From Micromonospora sp. C31 (GTDB lineage Bacteria > Actinomycetota > Actinomycetes > Mycobacteriales > Micromonosporaceae): a DNA stretch of 64,000 bases. The translations under genes and the position numbers were made by a program. The notes under the pieces are model-generated. The model had not been told where the DNA came from and did not search any database. It was given only the letters and a program-made list of their open reading frames with translations. Below, in pieces: positions 44,617 through 52,476 of the stretch; the first letter of the stretch is position 1, and each line of letters begins with the position of its first letter. Where the stretch lies: the NCBI RefSeq assembly GCF_018070575.1, contig NZ_JAGPXN010000007.1:186001-250000 (forward strand), given 5' to 3'.

Positions 44617-45653
44617 GTCGCCCGCCCGTGGCGGCGGGCGCCGCGGTGCCGTCCCCGGTGCCGCGTGCCCTGCCGCCACGGGTGGCGCTGACCCTGGTCG
44701 TCCTGGCCGGCGTCGCCTCGGCGGCCCAGGGCGCGGTCAACGCCGAGCTGGGCGAGCGGGCCGGCGACCCGAGCCTGGGCGCGGTGGTCAACAACGTCGG
44801 CGGCGCGCTGCTGGTCGGCCTCGGGGTCCTGGCGCTGCCGTCGGCCCGCACCGGCCTCGTCGCGCTGCGCCGGGCCCGGCTGCCCTGGTGGACCTACCTG
44901 GGCGGGCTCGGCGGGGCGGCGATCGTGCTGGCCGGGGCGTACATCGTGCCGGTGCTCGGGGTGGCGGTCTTCACCATCTCCCAGGTCGCCGGCGGCAGCC
45001 TCGGCGGGCTGGCCGTCGACCGGGCCGGACTCGCGCCGGTGGGGCGGCTGGCGCTCACCCGACCGCGGGTGGCCGGGGCGCTGCTGGGCGTGGCGGCCGT
45101 GACGCTGGCCCAGCTCGGCCAGCCCGTCGGCGACCTCGCCCTCGGCCTGGTCCTGCTCACCGTGGCCGGCGGGCTGGGCGTCGCGCTCCAGTCCGCGCTG
45201 AACGCGCGGGTCTCCGCCGCCGGTTCGGCCGCCGCCGGGATGGTGGTCAACTTCGCCACGGCCACGCCCGTCGTACTGCTGGTCGCGGCGCTGGCCGGGG
45301 CCCTCACCGGGCCGGGCCCGACCTGGCCGGGCGACTGGTACCTCTACACGGGCGGCCTGCTCGGCGTCGTCATCGTGGCCGCCCTGCTGGTCGGGGTCCC
45401 GGCGGTCGGCGTGCTGCGCACCGGGCTCGCCCTGGTCGCCGGCCAGCTGGGCGGTGCCCTGCTGCTGGACGCGCTGCTGCCGGGTGGCCCCGGCCTGCGG
45501 CTGCCGGTGCTGGCCGGGGCGCTGCTCACCCTGGCGGCGGCCCTGGTCGCCGGCCGGGGGACCGGCCGCCGAGGTCCGCGCGACGCCGTGCCGCCGACCG
45601 CCACCGGTCCGGGGGCCCCCGCCGCGACCGTCGGATCAGCGACGCCGGGGTAG
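44613..45653 (+). CDS. DMT-superfamily transporter, YdcZ (DUF606) type
   Basis: 346 residues with ten membrane helices in two similar halves: LAGVASAAQGAVNAELG opens the first and LGVALQSALNARVSAAG the second, the Asn-containing helix repeat of YdcZ proteins. Substrate unknown; related proteins are drug/metabolite exporters. The GTG overlaps the hisG stop, so it may be co-transcribed with histidine genes. The C-terminal 40 residues are cytoplasmic and Pro/Arg-rich. Confidence 0.8.
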   Translation: MSRPPVAAGAAVPSPVPRALPPRVALTLVVLAGVASAAQGAVNAELGERAGDPSLGAVVNNVGGALLVGLGVLALPSARTGLVALRRARLPWWTYLGGLGGAAIVLAGAYIVPVLGVAVFTISQVAGGSLGGLAVDRAGLAPVGRLALTRPRVAGALLGVAAVTLAQLGQPVGDLALGLVLLTVAGGLGVALQSALNARVSAAGSAAAGMVVNFATATPVVLLVAALAGALTGPGPTWPGDWYLYTGGLLGVVIVAALLVGVPAVGVLRTGLALVAGQLGGALLLDALLPGGPGLRLPVLAGALLTLAAALVAGRGTGRRGPRDAVPPTATGPGAPAATVGSATPG

Positions 45654-45693
45654 GCGCCGACGATCCGGCGGTACGCGGGAGGGGGCTCGTCGG

Positions 45694-46524
45694 TCAGTTC
45701 GTCCGCTCGGAGAGCCCGTGCCGTCGCTCGTACGTCCGGATCGCCGCGTCCCACGCCTCGGTGTACTCCGACGGCCCCATGCCGAGGTCGCCGTGCCCCC
45801 GCACGGCCTCCCGCAGCAGCTGCACCAGGTCCGGCACCGTCCCCCGGCGCTCCTCCACGTACCGGCGGAAGACCTCCGCGAACTGTTCACCGGTCAGCCG
45901 GGCCGCGTGCGCGGTGACCGGATCGTCCTCCAGGCTCTGCAGCACGGCGCACCACCGGCGGGTCAGCTCGTCGGCCTGCTGGGCCCTGATCTTCTGCAGC
46001 TCGTGGTCGCACTCGAGCTTGATCCGCTGCTCCCAGTACGGCCGCAGCCGCTCCCGCACCCGCTCGTCCGGGCTGACCCGCACCTGCACCCAGAAGTAGG
46101 GCTGGGAACCCTCCCGGGGCCAGCGCTGACCGGCCAGCCGGTCGTTGAGCGCCCGCTCCAGGTCGTGCGAGCGGTGCGGCTCGTACTGGCGGGCCAGATC
46201 CACCGCCCGCTCCCGGACGATGCCACCCGCCCAGGCGAGATACCGCTCGGCCCGCAGCCGCAGCGCCTCGTAGGGCATGTTCTGCGCGGTCCAGTTGTAG
46301 ACGACGTGCAGCCGGAAGTCGAAGGCGTCGCCCCTGGCCGGGACCAGGATCGGCTGCGGCACGTCGTGGCGGAACGTCACCGTGTCGGGGACCGGGGGCG
46401 CCGGTGGCCCGGCGGGAGGGACCGGTTGGACCGGCGGGAAGAAGGCGTGCCACCAGCGGCGGCGCTCCGGCTGGGGCGGTACGAACGCTGCCGTGGGGGG
46501 TGGCCCGGTGGGGTGAGTCGTCAT
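45694..46524 (-). CDS. Conserved protein of unknown function, possible SPFH/band-7-like fold
   Basis: 276 residues. A Pro-rich N-terminus (PPPTAAFVPPQPE, then PVPPAGPPAPPVP) is followed by a beta-rich region VPARGDAFDFRLHVVYNW and a long charged helical region (about 90-220, e.g. ELQKIRAQQADELTRRW). The order short beta domain then coiled helix resembles SPFH/prohibitin proteins, but no signature proves it. No transmembrane segment or signal peptide is present. Its ATG overlaps the stop of the large upstream gene (ATGA on the minus strand), making it the last gene of a three-gene unit. It is probably an accessory component of that system. Confidence 0.55.
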   Translation of the reverse strand: MTTHPTGPPPTAAFVPPQPERRRWWHAFFPPVQPVPPAGPPAPPVPDTVTFRHDVPQPILVPARGDAFDFRLHVVYNWTAQNMPYEALRLRAERYLAWAGGIVRERAVDLARQYEPHRSHDLERALNDRLAGQRWPREGSQPYFWVQVRVSPDERVRERLRPYWEQRIKLECDHELQKIRAQQADELTRRWCAVLQSLEDDPVTAHAARLTGEQFAEVFRRYVEERRGTVPDLVQLLREAVRGHGDLGMGPSEYTEAWDAAIRTYERRHGLSERTN

Positions 46525-48818
46525 GACAGGTCCTCGTCGATGAGTGCGTGTACGGCGTCGAGCAGGTCGTTGCGCGGCATGATGGGCCGCCAGACGTGGC
46601 GGACCTGGTGGTCGAGGCGGTGCCGCAGCGGCGGCCGACCGGCGATCACGTGCCGGAGCAGGGCCACGCAGTGGGCGGCGACCTCGGGATTGCCGTCCGC
46701 CCGGTTCAGCCAGAAGCCGAGCGTCCGCCACGAGCGGTAGGCCGTCTGCGGCATGCCCAGCGCCACGGCCCAGAGCGCGGCCACGTCGCCCGGGCTGACG
46801 ATCCGCCGCCGGACGAGGTCCAGCAGCTCCGGCCAGTGCTCCCTGGGCGGCTCGGCCCAGCGGTCGGCGAGGACACGCAGCGTCCGCGCCGCGTGCAGCC
46901 GCACCTCCGGGTCGTCGGACGTCCAGTCGACCAGCTCCGGCACGAGCGTGGCCGCGTGGCCGTCCCGGTAGACCTCGACCAGGCCCCGGACCACGGAGTT
47001 GTTCCGCCGCTGCATGCGGGCCTGCGCCACCAGGCGCAACTGCACGAGGGCGGCGTCGGGCCAGAGGCGGGCCAGTCCGAGGCCGTACGCCCGCGCAACG
47101 GTGTCCCGCAGGTGCGCCGCCGGCCCGGCGGCCCACTGGTCGAGTTCGGTCCGTACGCGCTGGCGCAGGCCGGGTTGCATCGCCATGGCGACCAGCACGA
47201 TGGCGGCGGCCTGCCGGACGCCCGCCCGCCGTTCCCGGGCCAGGTCGCCGACCGTCTCCAGGGCTGCCCGCACGTCCCGCCCGGCCGACCAGCCGATGGC
47301 GCCCGCAGCGGCCTGCCGGATCCCCGGCACGTCGGAGCGGACCAGGTCCGCCAGCCAGCCGAGCAGCTGCCCGGGCAGCCACCAGTCCGTCCAGGCGACC
47401 TCAAGCAACGTCGAACGGAGCTGCTCGCTGCCGGCGCCGAACTCGATCCGCCGGCCCCCCGCAGCGCGTTCGTCGCCGACCACGACGACGGCCTGGCGCA
47501 GCGTCGACCCGAGGAGCGTGTCCAGTTCGGGGCCGCGCAGCCGGGGTCCGACGGAGGCGGTCCCGGTCGGGTCGGTCCCGGCCAACCGTCGGGCCGCCTG
47601 ATCGATCTCCGCCACCGGCTGCCCGGCCAGGACGGCACAGGTGAGCCGGAAGGCGCGGGCCCGGTCGGCCGCCCAGGCGTCGACCCCGTCCGGGCCGTCG
47701 GGTCGGCCGGCGTCGAGGATCTGCGCCGCGCGCTCCCGTAGCTGGCGGGGGAGTAGCTGCTCCAACCGCTCGGTCAGGGCGGGGCCGTGCGGAACCGTCC
47801 GGGCGATCAGCTCCACGACGGGCACCACCTCGCCCGGACGGGGCTCGCCGGCGAGGTAGGCCGAGAGCAGCGGATGGGTGACGCACTCGTCGTCGACGTA
47901 CCGCTCCACGCAGGTGCCGTCGCATCCGTCCGGGCACCAGCCGACGCACAGCCCGGCCAACTGCTGGCGCAGCCGCGCCCGGAACACCTCCACCGCTGGC
48001 GGCACCCGATGCTCCACGACGTGCCCGGCGAGGTCCTGACCGCGCCGGGAGAAGTCCCCGACCAGGATCAGCGTCATGCCGGTTGCCTCGGCCCGTGCCG
48101 CGAGCGCCACGAGGGTGAACCCGTCGACGGCGTTCGCCGCGGTGTCCGCGAGCCGGAGCACGTACCCGCGTCCGGCGGGCAACCGTTCGCTCGACCCGAG
48201 CAGGTCGGCGGGCTGTTCCGCGCCGAGGACACAGGCGCGGTCGTGCCCGTGCCTGCGGGCGGTGGCGAGGACGGCGGAGGTGAACCGGCCGCTGGCGGAC
48301 GGGCCGGACAGGCACACCAGGTGGCGGCGCTTGAGGTGGCGGTCGAGTTGCTGGTCGCTGGACGTCGGCGCGTACCCCTGCGCCAGTTCCCCGACGTCGT
48401 TCCCGCTCAGGCTCTCGTACCAGATCCGCCCCGTGCCGTCGGCTCCCGCGGTGGTCACGTTGACGGTGCCGATCGCGACGGCGCCGTGCCCGGTGGCGTT
48501 CTGGCCCCGTACCCGTACGTCGCCCAAGCCGATCGTGGCGCCGCCGAGCAGGTCGGCCAGTCCGCGGATGACGTCCGCCGAGTCGAGCGGCTCCTCCGGC
48601 TCGTCCGCCTCGCAGCCCTCCGCCGACCCGGTCCCCGCCGGGTCCGCCGGGTCCGCCGGGTCCGCCGGGTCCGTCCGCCCGTCCGGCGGGTCCTGGTCCG
48701 GGCCTGCCGCCGGGCCTTCCGTGGGACGGTCGTACCCGTCGTCACCGGGGGCGTCCCGGGGCCCGTCCGGGTCGTCGTCGCCGACGACGGGCGGGTACGG
48801 GAAGTGAGGTGCGGTCAC
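46521..48818 (-). CDS. Large NTPase-like protein with degenerate P-loop and HEAT-like helical repeats
   Basis: 765 residues. Order: acidic disordered N-terminus with PAD repeats (about 14-80); a short helix and the motif VRVRGQNATGHGAVAIGTV (103-121); a P-loop-like strand HLVCLSGPSASGRFTSA (166-182) with Arg in place of the Walker Lys; then LILVGDFSRRG as a possible Walker B region; a Cys cluster CVGWCPDGCDGTC near 290 that may bind metal; and from about 430 to 760 repeated helices of HEAT type (EVRLHAARTLRVLAD, PGIRQAAAGAIGWSA). The layout resembles STAND-type sensor or effector proteins. The GTG start overlaps the stop of the cyclase-like gene. Function unknown. Confidence 0.6.
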   Translation of the reverse strand: MTAPHFPYPPVVGDDDPDGPRDAPGDDGYDRPTEGPAAGPDQDPPDGRTDPADPADPADPAGTGSAEGCEADEPEEPLDSADVIRGLADLLGGATIGLGDVRVRGQNATGHGAVAIGTVNVTTAGADGTGRIWYESLSGNDVGELAQGYAPTSSDQQLDRHLKRRHLVCLSGPSASGRFTSAVLATARRHGHDRACVLGAEQPADLLGSSERLPAGRGYVLRLADTAANAVDGFTLVALAARAEATGMTLILVGDFSRRGQDLAGHVVEHRVPPAVEVFRARLRQQLAGLCVGWCPDGCDGTCVERYVDDECVTHPLLSAYLAGEPRPGEVVPVVELIARTVPHGPALTERLEQLLPRQLRERAAQILDAGRPDGPDGVDAWAADRARAFRLTCAVLAGQPVAEIDQAARRLAGTDPTGTASVGPRLRGPELDTLLGSTLRQAVVVVGDERAAGGRRIEFGAGSEQLRSTLLEVAWTDWWLPGQLLGWLADLVRSDVPGIRQAAAGAIGWSAGRDVRAALETVGDLARERRAGVRQAAAIVLVAMAMQPGLRQRVRTELDQWAAGPAAHLRDTVARAYGLGLARLWPDAALVQLRLVAQARMQRRNNSVVRGLVEVYRDGHAATLVPELVDWTSDDPEVRLHAARTLRVLADRWAEPPREHWPELLDLVRRRIVSPGDVAALWAVALGMPQTAYRSWRTLGFWLNRADGNPEVAAHCVALLRHVIAGRPPLRHRLDHQVRHVWRPIMPRNDLLDAVHALIDEDLS
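48636..48674. repeat. 9-base tandem repeat inside the NTPase-like gene
   Basis: About four copies of GTCCGCCGG encode the PAD/DPA repeat of the disordered N-terminus. Because the unit is a multiple of three, copy-number change would alter linker length without breaking the frame. Confidence 0.8.
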
Positions 48819-49660
48819 CGTGCCCGGCCCTCCCGTCCGCCACCGAAGGTCAGGTCCCGCCCGACGGAACCGATCGCCGTGGCGCCGTGCCCGATCGCGT
48901 TCTGGCCGTCGACCCGGATGTCACCCGTGCGGATGTCGCCCGCGCCCGGCGGCGTCCGGGTCGCCGGGGACTCCGGCGGCTCCCCACCCGGGGCCCCGCC
49001 TCCCGAAGCGGGCGGCGTCGTGGAGACGGGTGCCGGGGAAGGCGTACCGGCGTCCTCCGCCGCCGGCAGGGCGGACATGTCCTCGTCCACGACGCAGAAC
49101 CAGGCGTCCTCCCGGAACCCCTTGTCCGGGTGGGTCACCTCGACCCGCCGGAACCGCTCGGGGCGCATCTCCTCCGGGTACTCGGTGACGACGTCGCGGT
49201 AGATCTCGGCCGACACGACCAGCGCTACCCCGGCGTCGGGGAAGGCCGCCAGGGCCCGCTTCACGGGTGCCGCCTCGCACAGCCGGCAGACGAGGACGAC
49301 GGCGTTGCCGGGGAAGCCGTTGGCCCCGTCGAGGTGGACGAGTCCCTGGTGGACGGCGACCCGCAGGCGGATCCGGGCGGCCGGCACCCGGCTGCTGTTG
49401 TAGCTGCGCAGCCGCCTGTTCAGCTCCGGTACGAAGCGGCCGATGACGCGGGACTCGGCCACGTCGCGGGGGAGGATCGCCAGCTCGCCGTCGCCGGCCT
49501 GCTGCGTCGTCCAGGCGACCCGGTCCAGGCCGACGTCGCCGGCCGCCTCGTGCAGCAGTTCCCGGAAGTGCTTCTGCGCCTCGTACTGCTGGAGGTTGGT
49601 GCGCCGGCTGTACCGCTCCATGTCCACGGAGATCAACAGTCGTCGCTCGGGATGTCGCAT
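48815..49660 (-). CDS. Class III nucleotide-cyclase-like protein with C-terminal GQNA motif
   Basis: 281 residues from the ATG at 49660; a longer start at 49717 lacks a ribosome site. Residues 1-190 look like a class III cyclase homology domain: LLISVDMERYSR with metal Asp13, QQAGDGELAILP with metal Asp57, RLRVAVHQGLVHLDG, and GNAVVLVCRLCEAA with Arg126. The substrate-selecting Lys is Gln and the transition-state Asn is Val, so catalysis is uncertain. A Pro/Gly-rich linker (200-240) leads to IRVDGQNAIGHGATAIGSV at 248-266, closely matching the motif in the next protein. First gene of the minus-strand unit and divergent from a Crp-type regulator. Confidence 0.6.
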   Translation of the reverse strand: MRHPERRLLISVDMERYSRRTNLQQYEAQKHFRELLHEAAGDVGLDRVAWTTQQAGDGELAILPRDVAESRVIGRFVPELNRRLRSYNSSRVPAARIRLRVAVHQGLVHLDGANGFPGNAVVLVCRLCEAAPVKRALAAFPDAGVALVVSAEIYRDVVTEYPEEMRPERFRRVEVTHPDKGFREDAWFCVVDEDMSALPAAEDAGTPSPAPVSTTPPASGGGAPGGEPPESPATRTPPGAGDIRTGDIRVDGQNAIGHGATAIGSVGRDLTFGGGREGRAR

Positions 49661-49836
49661 CGTCGTGCCGCCCTTCGTCGCCCGACCCGCCCCACAGGCG
49701 GGCACCGCAGGGGACATCGAACCGGGGCGGGCCCGGCGGAACCCCGTAGAAGTACGGCATCGCCCGGAACTGTCGGTGGGGCGTCATCCCGTCCTGTTCG
49801 GGGGTCCGGCACGCGGTGGGCCGGTGTCCTGGTCGT
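49661..49836. promoter_or_regulatory. Divergent promoter region, cyclase-like gene / Crp-like regulator
   Basis: 176 bases separate the two starts. CCCGCC...GGCGGG arms (about 49685-49702) form a short hairpin. No convincing -35/-10 pair or Crp-type TGTGA/TCACA palindrome was found. Confidence 0.3.
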
Positions 49837-50727
49837 ATGAGGATCGGGCTGATGGAGCTGCTGCTCGCGGTCGGCTGGCCGCCGGGCGTCCTGCTGGCGT
49901 GGGTGATCGTCCAGCTCGCCGTCGCCGCCGCCCTGCGCCTGCGGGCGTCGCGCTACGCGCAGGGCCGGCTACGCTTCGACGGCTGTCGCTGGCCGAGGAG
50001 GATGAGAGCGCTGATGCGACGACCAGCCGAACTGTCCGACGTCACCTGGCCGTACGGCACGTTCCTGCAACGGCTCGGCCCCCCGGTTCGTGCCGCCCTG
50101 CTGGAGCTGGGGGTGCGCCGGCGGGTCCCGCCCGGACAGATCGTCATCCACGAGGGCGTACGGGAGTCGCACCTGGTGCTGCTCGAGGAGGGGCTGACGA
50201 AGGTCACCGCGACCCTTCCGGACGGGCGGGCCGCACTGCTGGCCCTGCGCGTCGGCGGCGACCTCGTCGGCGAGATGTCGGCGCTCAACGACCGGCCACG
50301 CTCGGCGAGCGTCACCACCTGCGGGCCGGCGACGTACCGGGTCATCCAGCCCGACCGGTTCAAGATGTTCCTCAAGGAGCACCCGGACGCCGCGCTGGAG
50401 TTGGCGGCGATGGTGTCGGACCGGCTGCGCTGGTCCAACCGGCGGCGCATCGACTTCACCTCCTATCCGGTGAAGATCAGGGTCGCCCGGGTCGTCGCCG
50501 AGCTCTGCCGCACCCACGGCCGCCAGGTTCGCGACGGCGTCGTCATCGACGTGCGGCTCACGCAGCCCGAACTCGCCAGCATCTGCGGCGCCGCCGAGAC
50601 CTCGATCCAGAAGGTCCTGCGTGAGCTGCGTACGGAGGGCCTGGTCGACACGGACTACCGCCGGATCACGGTCCGCGACCTGCCCCGCCTGCGACGGATG
50701 GGCGAGCTGGCGGCCGAGGAGGGGTGA
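49837..50727 (+). CDS. Crp/Fnr-family regulator with an N-terminal membrane segment
   Basis: 296 residues from the ATG at 49837. Residues 6-33 form one hydrophobic helix (LLLAVGWPPGVLLAWVIVQL), then a basic linker. The cyclic-nucleotide-binding domain (about 75-190) has the phosphate cassette GEMSALNDRPRSAS, keeping the Glu (146), Arg (155) and Ser (156) that bind cAMP in E. coli CRP. The winged helix has TQPELASICGAAETSIQKVL at 242-261. An internal ATG at 50002 would give a plain 241-residue Crp. However, all 55 upstream codons are in frame with nearly all G/C third bases, so they look coding. Divergent from the cyclase-like gene. Confidence 0.8.
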   Translation: MRIGLMELLLAVGWPPGVLLAWVIVQLAVAAALRLRASRYAQGRLRFDGCRWPRRMRALMRRPAELSDVTWPYGTFLQRLGPPVRAALLELGVRRRVPPGQIVIHEGVRESHLVLLEEGLTKVTATLPDGRAALLALRVGGDLVGEMSALNDRPRSASVTTCGPATYRVIQPDRFKMFLKEHPDAALELAAMVSDRLRWSNRRRIDFTSYPVKIRVARVVAELCRTHGRQVRDGVVIDVRLTQPELASICGAAETSIQKVLRELRTEGLVDTDYRRITVRDLPRLRRMGELAAEEG

Positions 50728-50799
50728 GGGGCTGCGCCGGGCGGGGCCGCAACGCGTGGCGGCGCGGGAGCGGCCGGCCGCGGGTGGCAGACTGGTGGG

Positions 50800-51273
50800 G
50801 TGAGCGAAACCGAGTCCGTCCACCTCCGCCCGCACCGCGTCCGGCTGGTCTGCTGGGGCTGCGCGGCCGTGCTGTTCGTGGTGTTCGCCCTGGTGGCCAC
50901 CACGCTGAGCGGCGCGACCGGCAACGGCTACGGCAGCTTCCAGCGGGGTGACCAGGTCGCGATGGTGGGGCTCGGCGTGATGGGTGCGCTCGCCTTCCTG
51001 ATCTTCACCCGCCCCCGGGTCGACGCGAACGCGCGGGGGGTGCGCGTACGCAACGTCGTCGGCTCGTACGAGCTGCCGTGGGAGGTCGTGCGGGGGGTCC
51101 GCTTCGACCGGGGCGCACCCTGGGCCAGCCTGGAGCTGCACGACGACGACCTGCTGCCTGTGATCGCCCTCCAGGCCGCCGACAAGGAGCGGGCCGTCGA
51201 GGGGGTCCGCGCCCTGCGCCGGTTGCACCAGGCGCACCAGGCGCGGCTGGCCGAGGGCGCCACCGGCCGCTGA
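50800..51273 (+). CDS. Small membrane protein with PH-like domain
   Basis: 157 residues: two helices (about 13-37 and 53-72) and then a cytoplasmic beta-rich domain with VDANARGVRVRNVVGSYELPW and VRGVRFDRGAPWASLEL, the pattern of bacterial PH (bPH) domains in actinobacteria. The tail is helical and basic (RLHQAHQARLAEG). The role is unknown. The GTG at 50800 follows CAGACT by 7 bases, another possible leaderless start. It stands alone before the infC operon. Confidence 0.75.
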   Translation: MSETESVHLRPHRVRLVCWGCAAVLFVVFALVATTLSGATGNGYGSFQRGDQVAMVGLGVMGALAFLIFTRPRVDANARGVRVRNVVGSYELPWEVVRGVRFDRGAPWASLELHDDDLLPVIALQAADKERAVEGVRALRRLHQAHQARLAEGATGR

Positions 51274-51310
51274 CCGGGTGCCCGGGTGGGCCCCCGCCCG
51301 GGCGGGGGTG

Positions 51311-51316
51311 TAGTGT
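51311..51316 (+). promoter_or_regulatory. infC operon promoter -10
   Basis: TAGTGT preceded by GTG, about 275 bases before infC, is the only good -10 in the 316-base gap 51274-51589. It would give a long structured leader. Confidence 0.45.
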
Positions 51317-51491
51317 GGGCGAGTCGACCAGGCTGTCCCCGCGTGCGCGCAGTCGCGCCACGCACACAGCCTTGAAAGAGGAGCGCCTGCTCCCACCCGA
51401 GTCGCCGCCACGGTGGCCGGGTCCGGTCACCGGTTCCGGGCACGTCCCGGCACCGGATGCGCGATCATGTGATCGTGCCGACCGGTCGAGC

Positions 51492-51524
51492 GGGCCCTGG
51501 CATGCGCCGGGGCCTTCTGCTTTC
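51492..51524 (+). terminator. Attenuator-like hairpin in the infC leader
   Basis: GGGCCCTGGC (51492-51501) pairs with GCCGGGGCCT (51506-51515) over a four-base loop and is followed by TCTGCTTT. This looks like an intrinsic terminator in front of a gene, as in attenuation. A competing hairpin, CCGGTTCCGGG...CCCGGCACCGG, lies just upstream (about 51430-51456). Confidence 0.6.
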
Positions 51525-51589
51525 CAGGTCGGCTCCCACCCGGGAGCCGCGGGGTCGGCCACGCAGAGATCTTGACTCGAGGAGGCCCC

Positions 51590-52231
51590 ATCAGCGTCGA
51601 ACCACGCGTGAACGAGCAGATCCGGGCACGTGAGGTCCGACTGGTCGGCCCCGAGGGTGAGCAGGTGGGCATCGTCCCGCTGGAGCGCGCCCTTCAGCTG
51701 GCCGCGGACGTCGACCTGGACCTGGTCGAGGTTGCGCCGATGGCGCGCCCGCCGGTGTGCAAGCTCATGGACTTCGGCAAGTTCAAGTACGAGAGCGCAC
51801 TCAAGGCGCGCGAAGCGCGGCGTAACCAGCAGCAGACCGTCATCAAGGAGATGAAGCTCCGGCCGAAGATCGACCCGCACGACTACGAGACCAAGAAGGG
51901 TCACGTGGTGCGGTTCCTGAAGGCCGGCGACAAGGTCAAGGTGACGATCATGTTCCGCGGTCGCGAGCAGAGCCGCCCGGAGCTGGGTTACCGGCTCCTG
52001 CGCCGGCTCGAGTCGGAGATCTCGGAGCTGGGATACGTCGAGGCCGCTCCCAAGCAGGACGGTCGAAACATGATCATGGTGCTCGCGCCGCACCGCGCCA
52101 CCAAGGCCGCCGCGGTCGCCGCCACGGCCACCCGGGGCGGGCCACGGGAGCGCGACGCCGAGGGCGCCCCGGCCGGCGATCCCGCAGCGGCCGGTGACAC
52201 CGGCACAGTCGCCGACAACAGCGGCGAGTAA
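51590..52231 (+). CDS. infC: Translation initiation factor IF-3 (ATC start)
   Basis: 213 residues. The N-domain begins [20 protein letters not shown], with [20 protein letters not shown], and the C-domain has [19 protein letters not shown] and [21 protein letters not shown] at 51579-51585 is spaced 4 bases from ATC at 51590, exactly where relatives begin (M-S-x-EPR). ATG and GTG are missing there, and the TTG at 51572 lies upstream of the ribosome site. Rare AUU/AUC/AUA starts in infC are known to allow IF-3 autoregulation. A charged 40-residue C-terminal tail is added. First gene of infC-rpmI-rplT. Confidence 0.95.
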   Translation: MSVEPRVNEQIRAREVRLVGPEGEQVGIVPLERALQLAADVDLDLVEVAPMARPPVCKLMDFGKFKYESALKAREARRNQQQTVIKEMKLRPKIDPHDYETKKGHVVRFLKAGDKVKVTIMFRGREQSRPELGYRLLRRLESEISELGYVEAAPKQDGRNMIMVLAPHRATKAAAVAATATRGGPRERDAEGAPAGDPAAAGDTGTVADNSGE

Positions 52232-52250
52232 CAGGGGAGAGACGTTCCAC

Positions 52251-52445
52251 ATGCCGAAGATGAAGAGCCACACGGGGATGGGCAAGCGGGTCAAGGTGAC
52301 CGGCAAGGGCAAGATCGTTGCCCAGCAGGCCGGCCTCCGCCACAACCTGGAGAAGAAGTCCTCCACCCGCACCCGTCGGCTGACCGGCACCGTGGTGCTG
52401 GCCAAGGCCGACGTCAAGCGCATCAAGAAGCTGCTCGGCCGCTGA
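52251..52445 (+). CDS. rpmI: 50S ribosomal protein L35
   Basis: 64 residues, very basic: PKMKSHTGMGKRVKVTGKGK and the typical ending VKRIKKLLGR. The ATG at 52251 follows GGGGAGAGACG. Standard position between infC and rplT. Confidence 0.97.
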   Translation: MPKMKSHTGMGKRVKVTGKGKIVAQQAGLRHNLEKKSSTRTRRLTGTVVLAKADVKRIKKLLGR

Positions 52446-52476
52446 CGCGCGCCACCTTACGTAACTAGGAGTTGAG

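Noticed and set aside
49661..49717. Earlier start (49717) for the cyclase-like gene
   Set aside because: No ribosome site and a Cys/Gly/Ala-rich extension unlike the family; the ATG at 49660 begins next to the conserved domain.
51572..51589. TTG at 51572 as the infC start
   Set aside because: The ribosome site GAGGAGG lies downstream of it and the extra six residues are not conserved; ATC at 51590 is spaced correctly.
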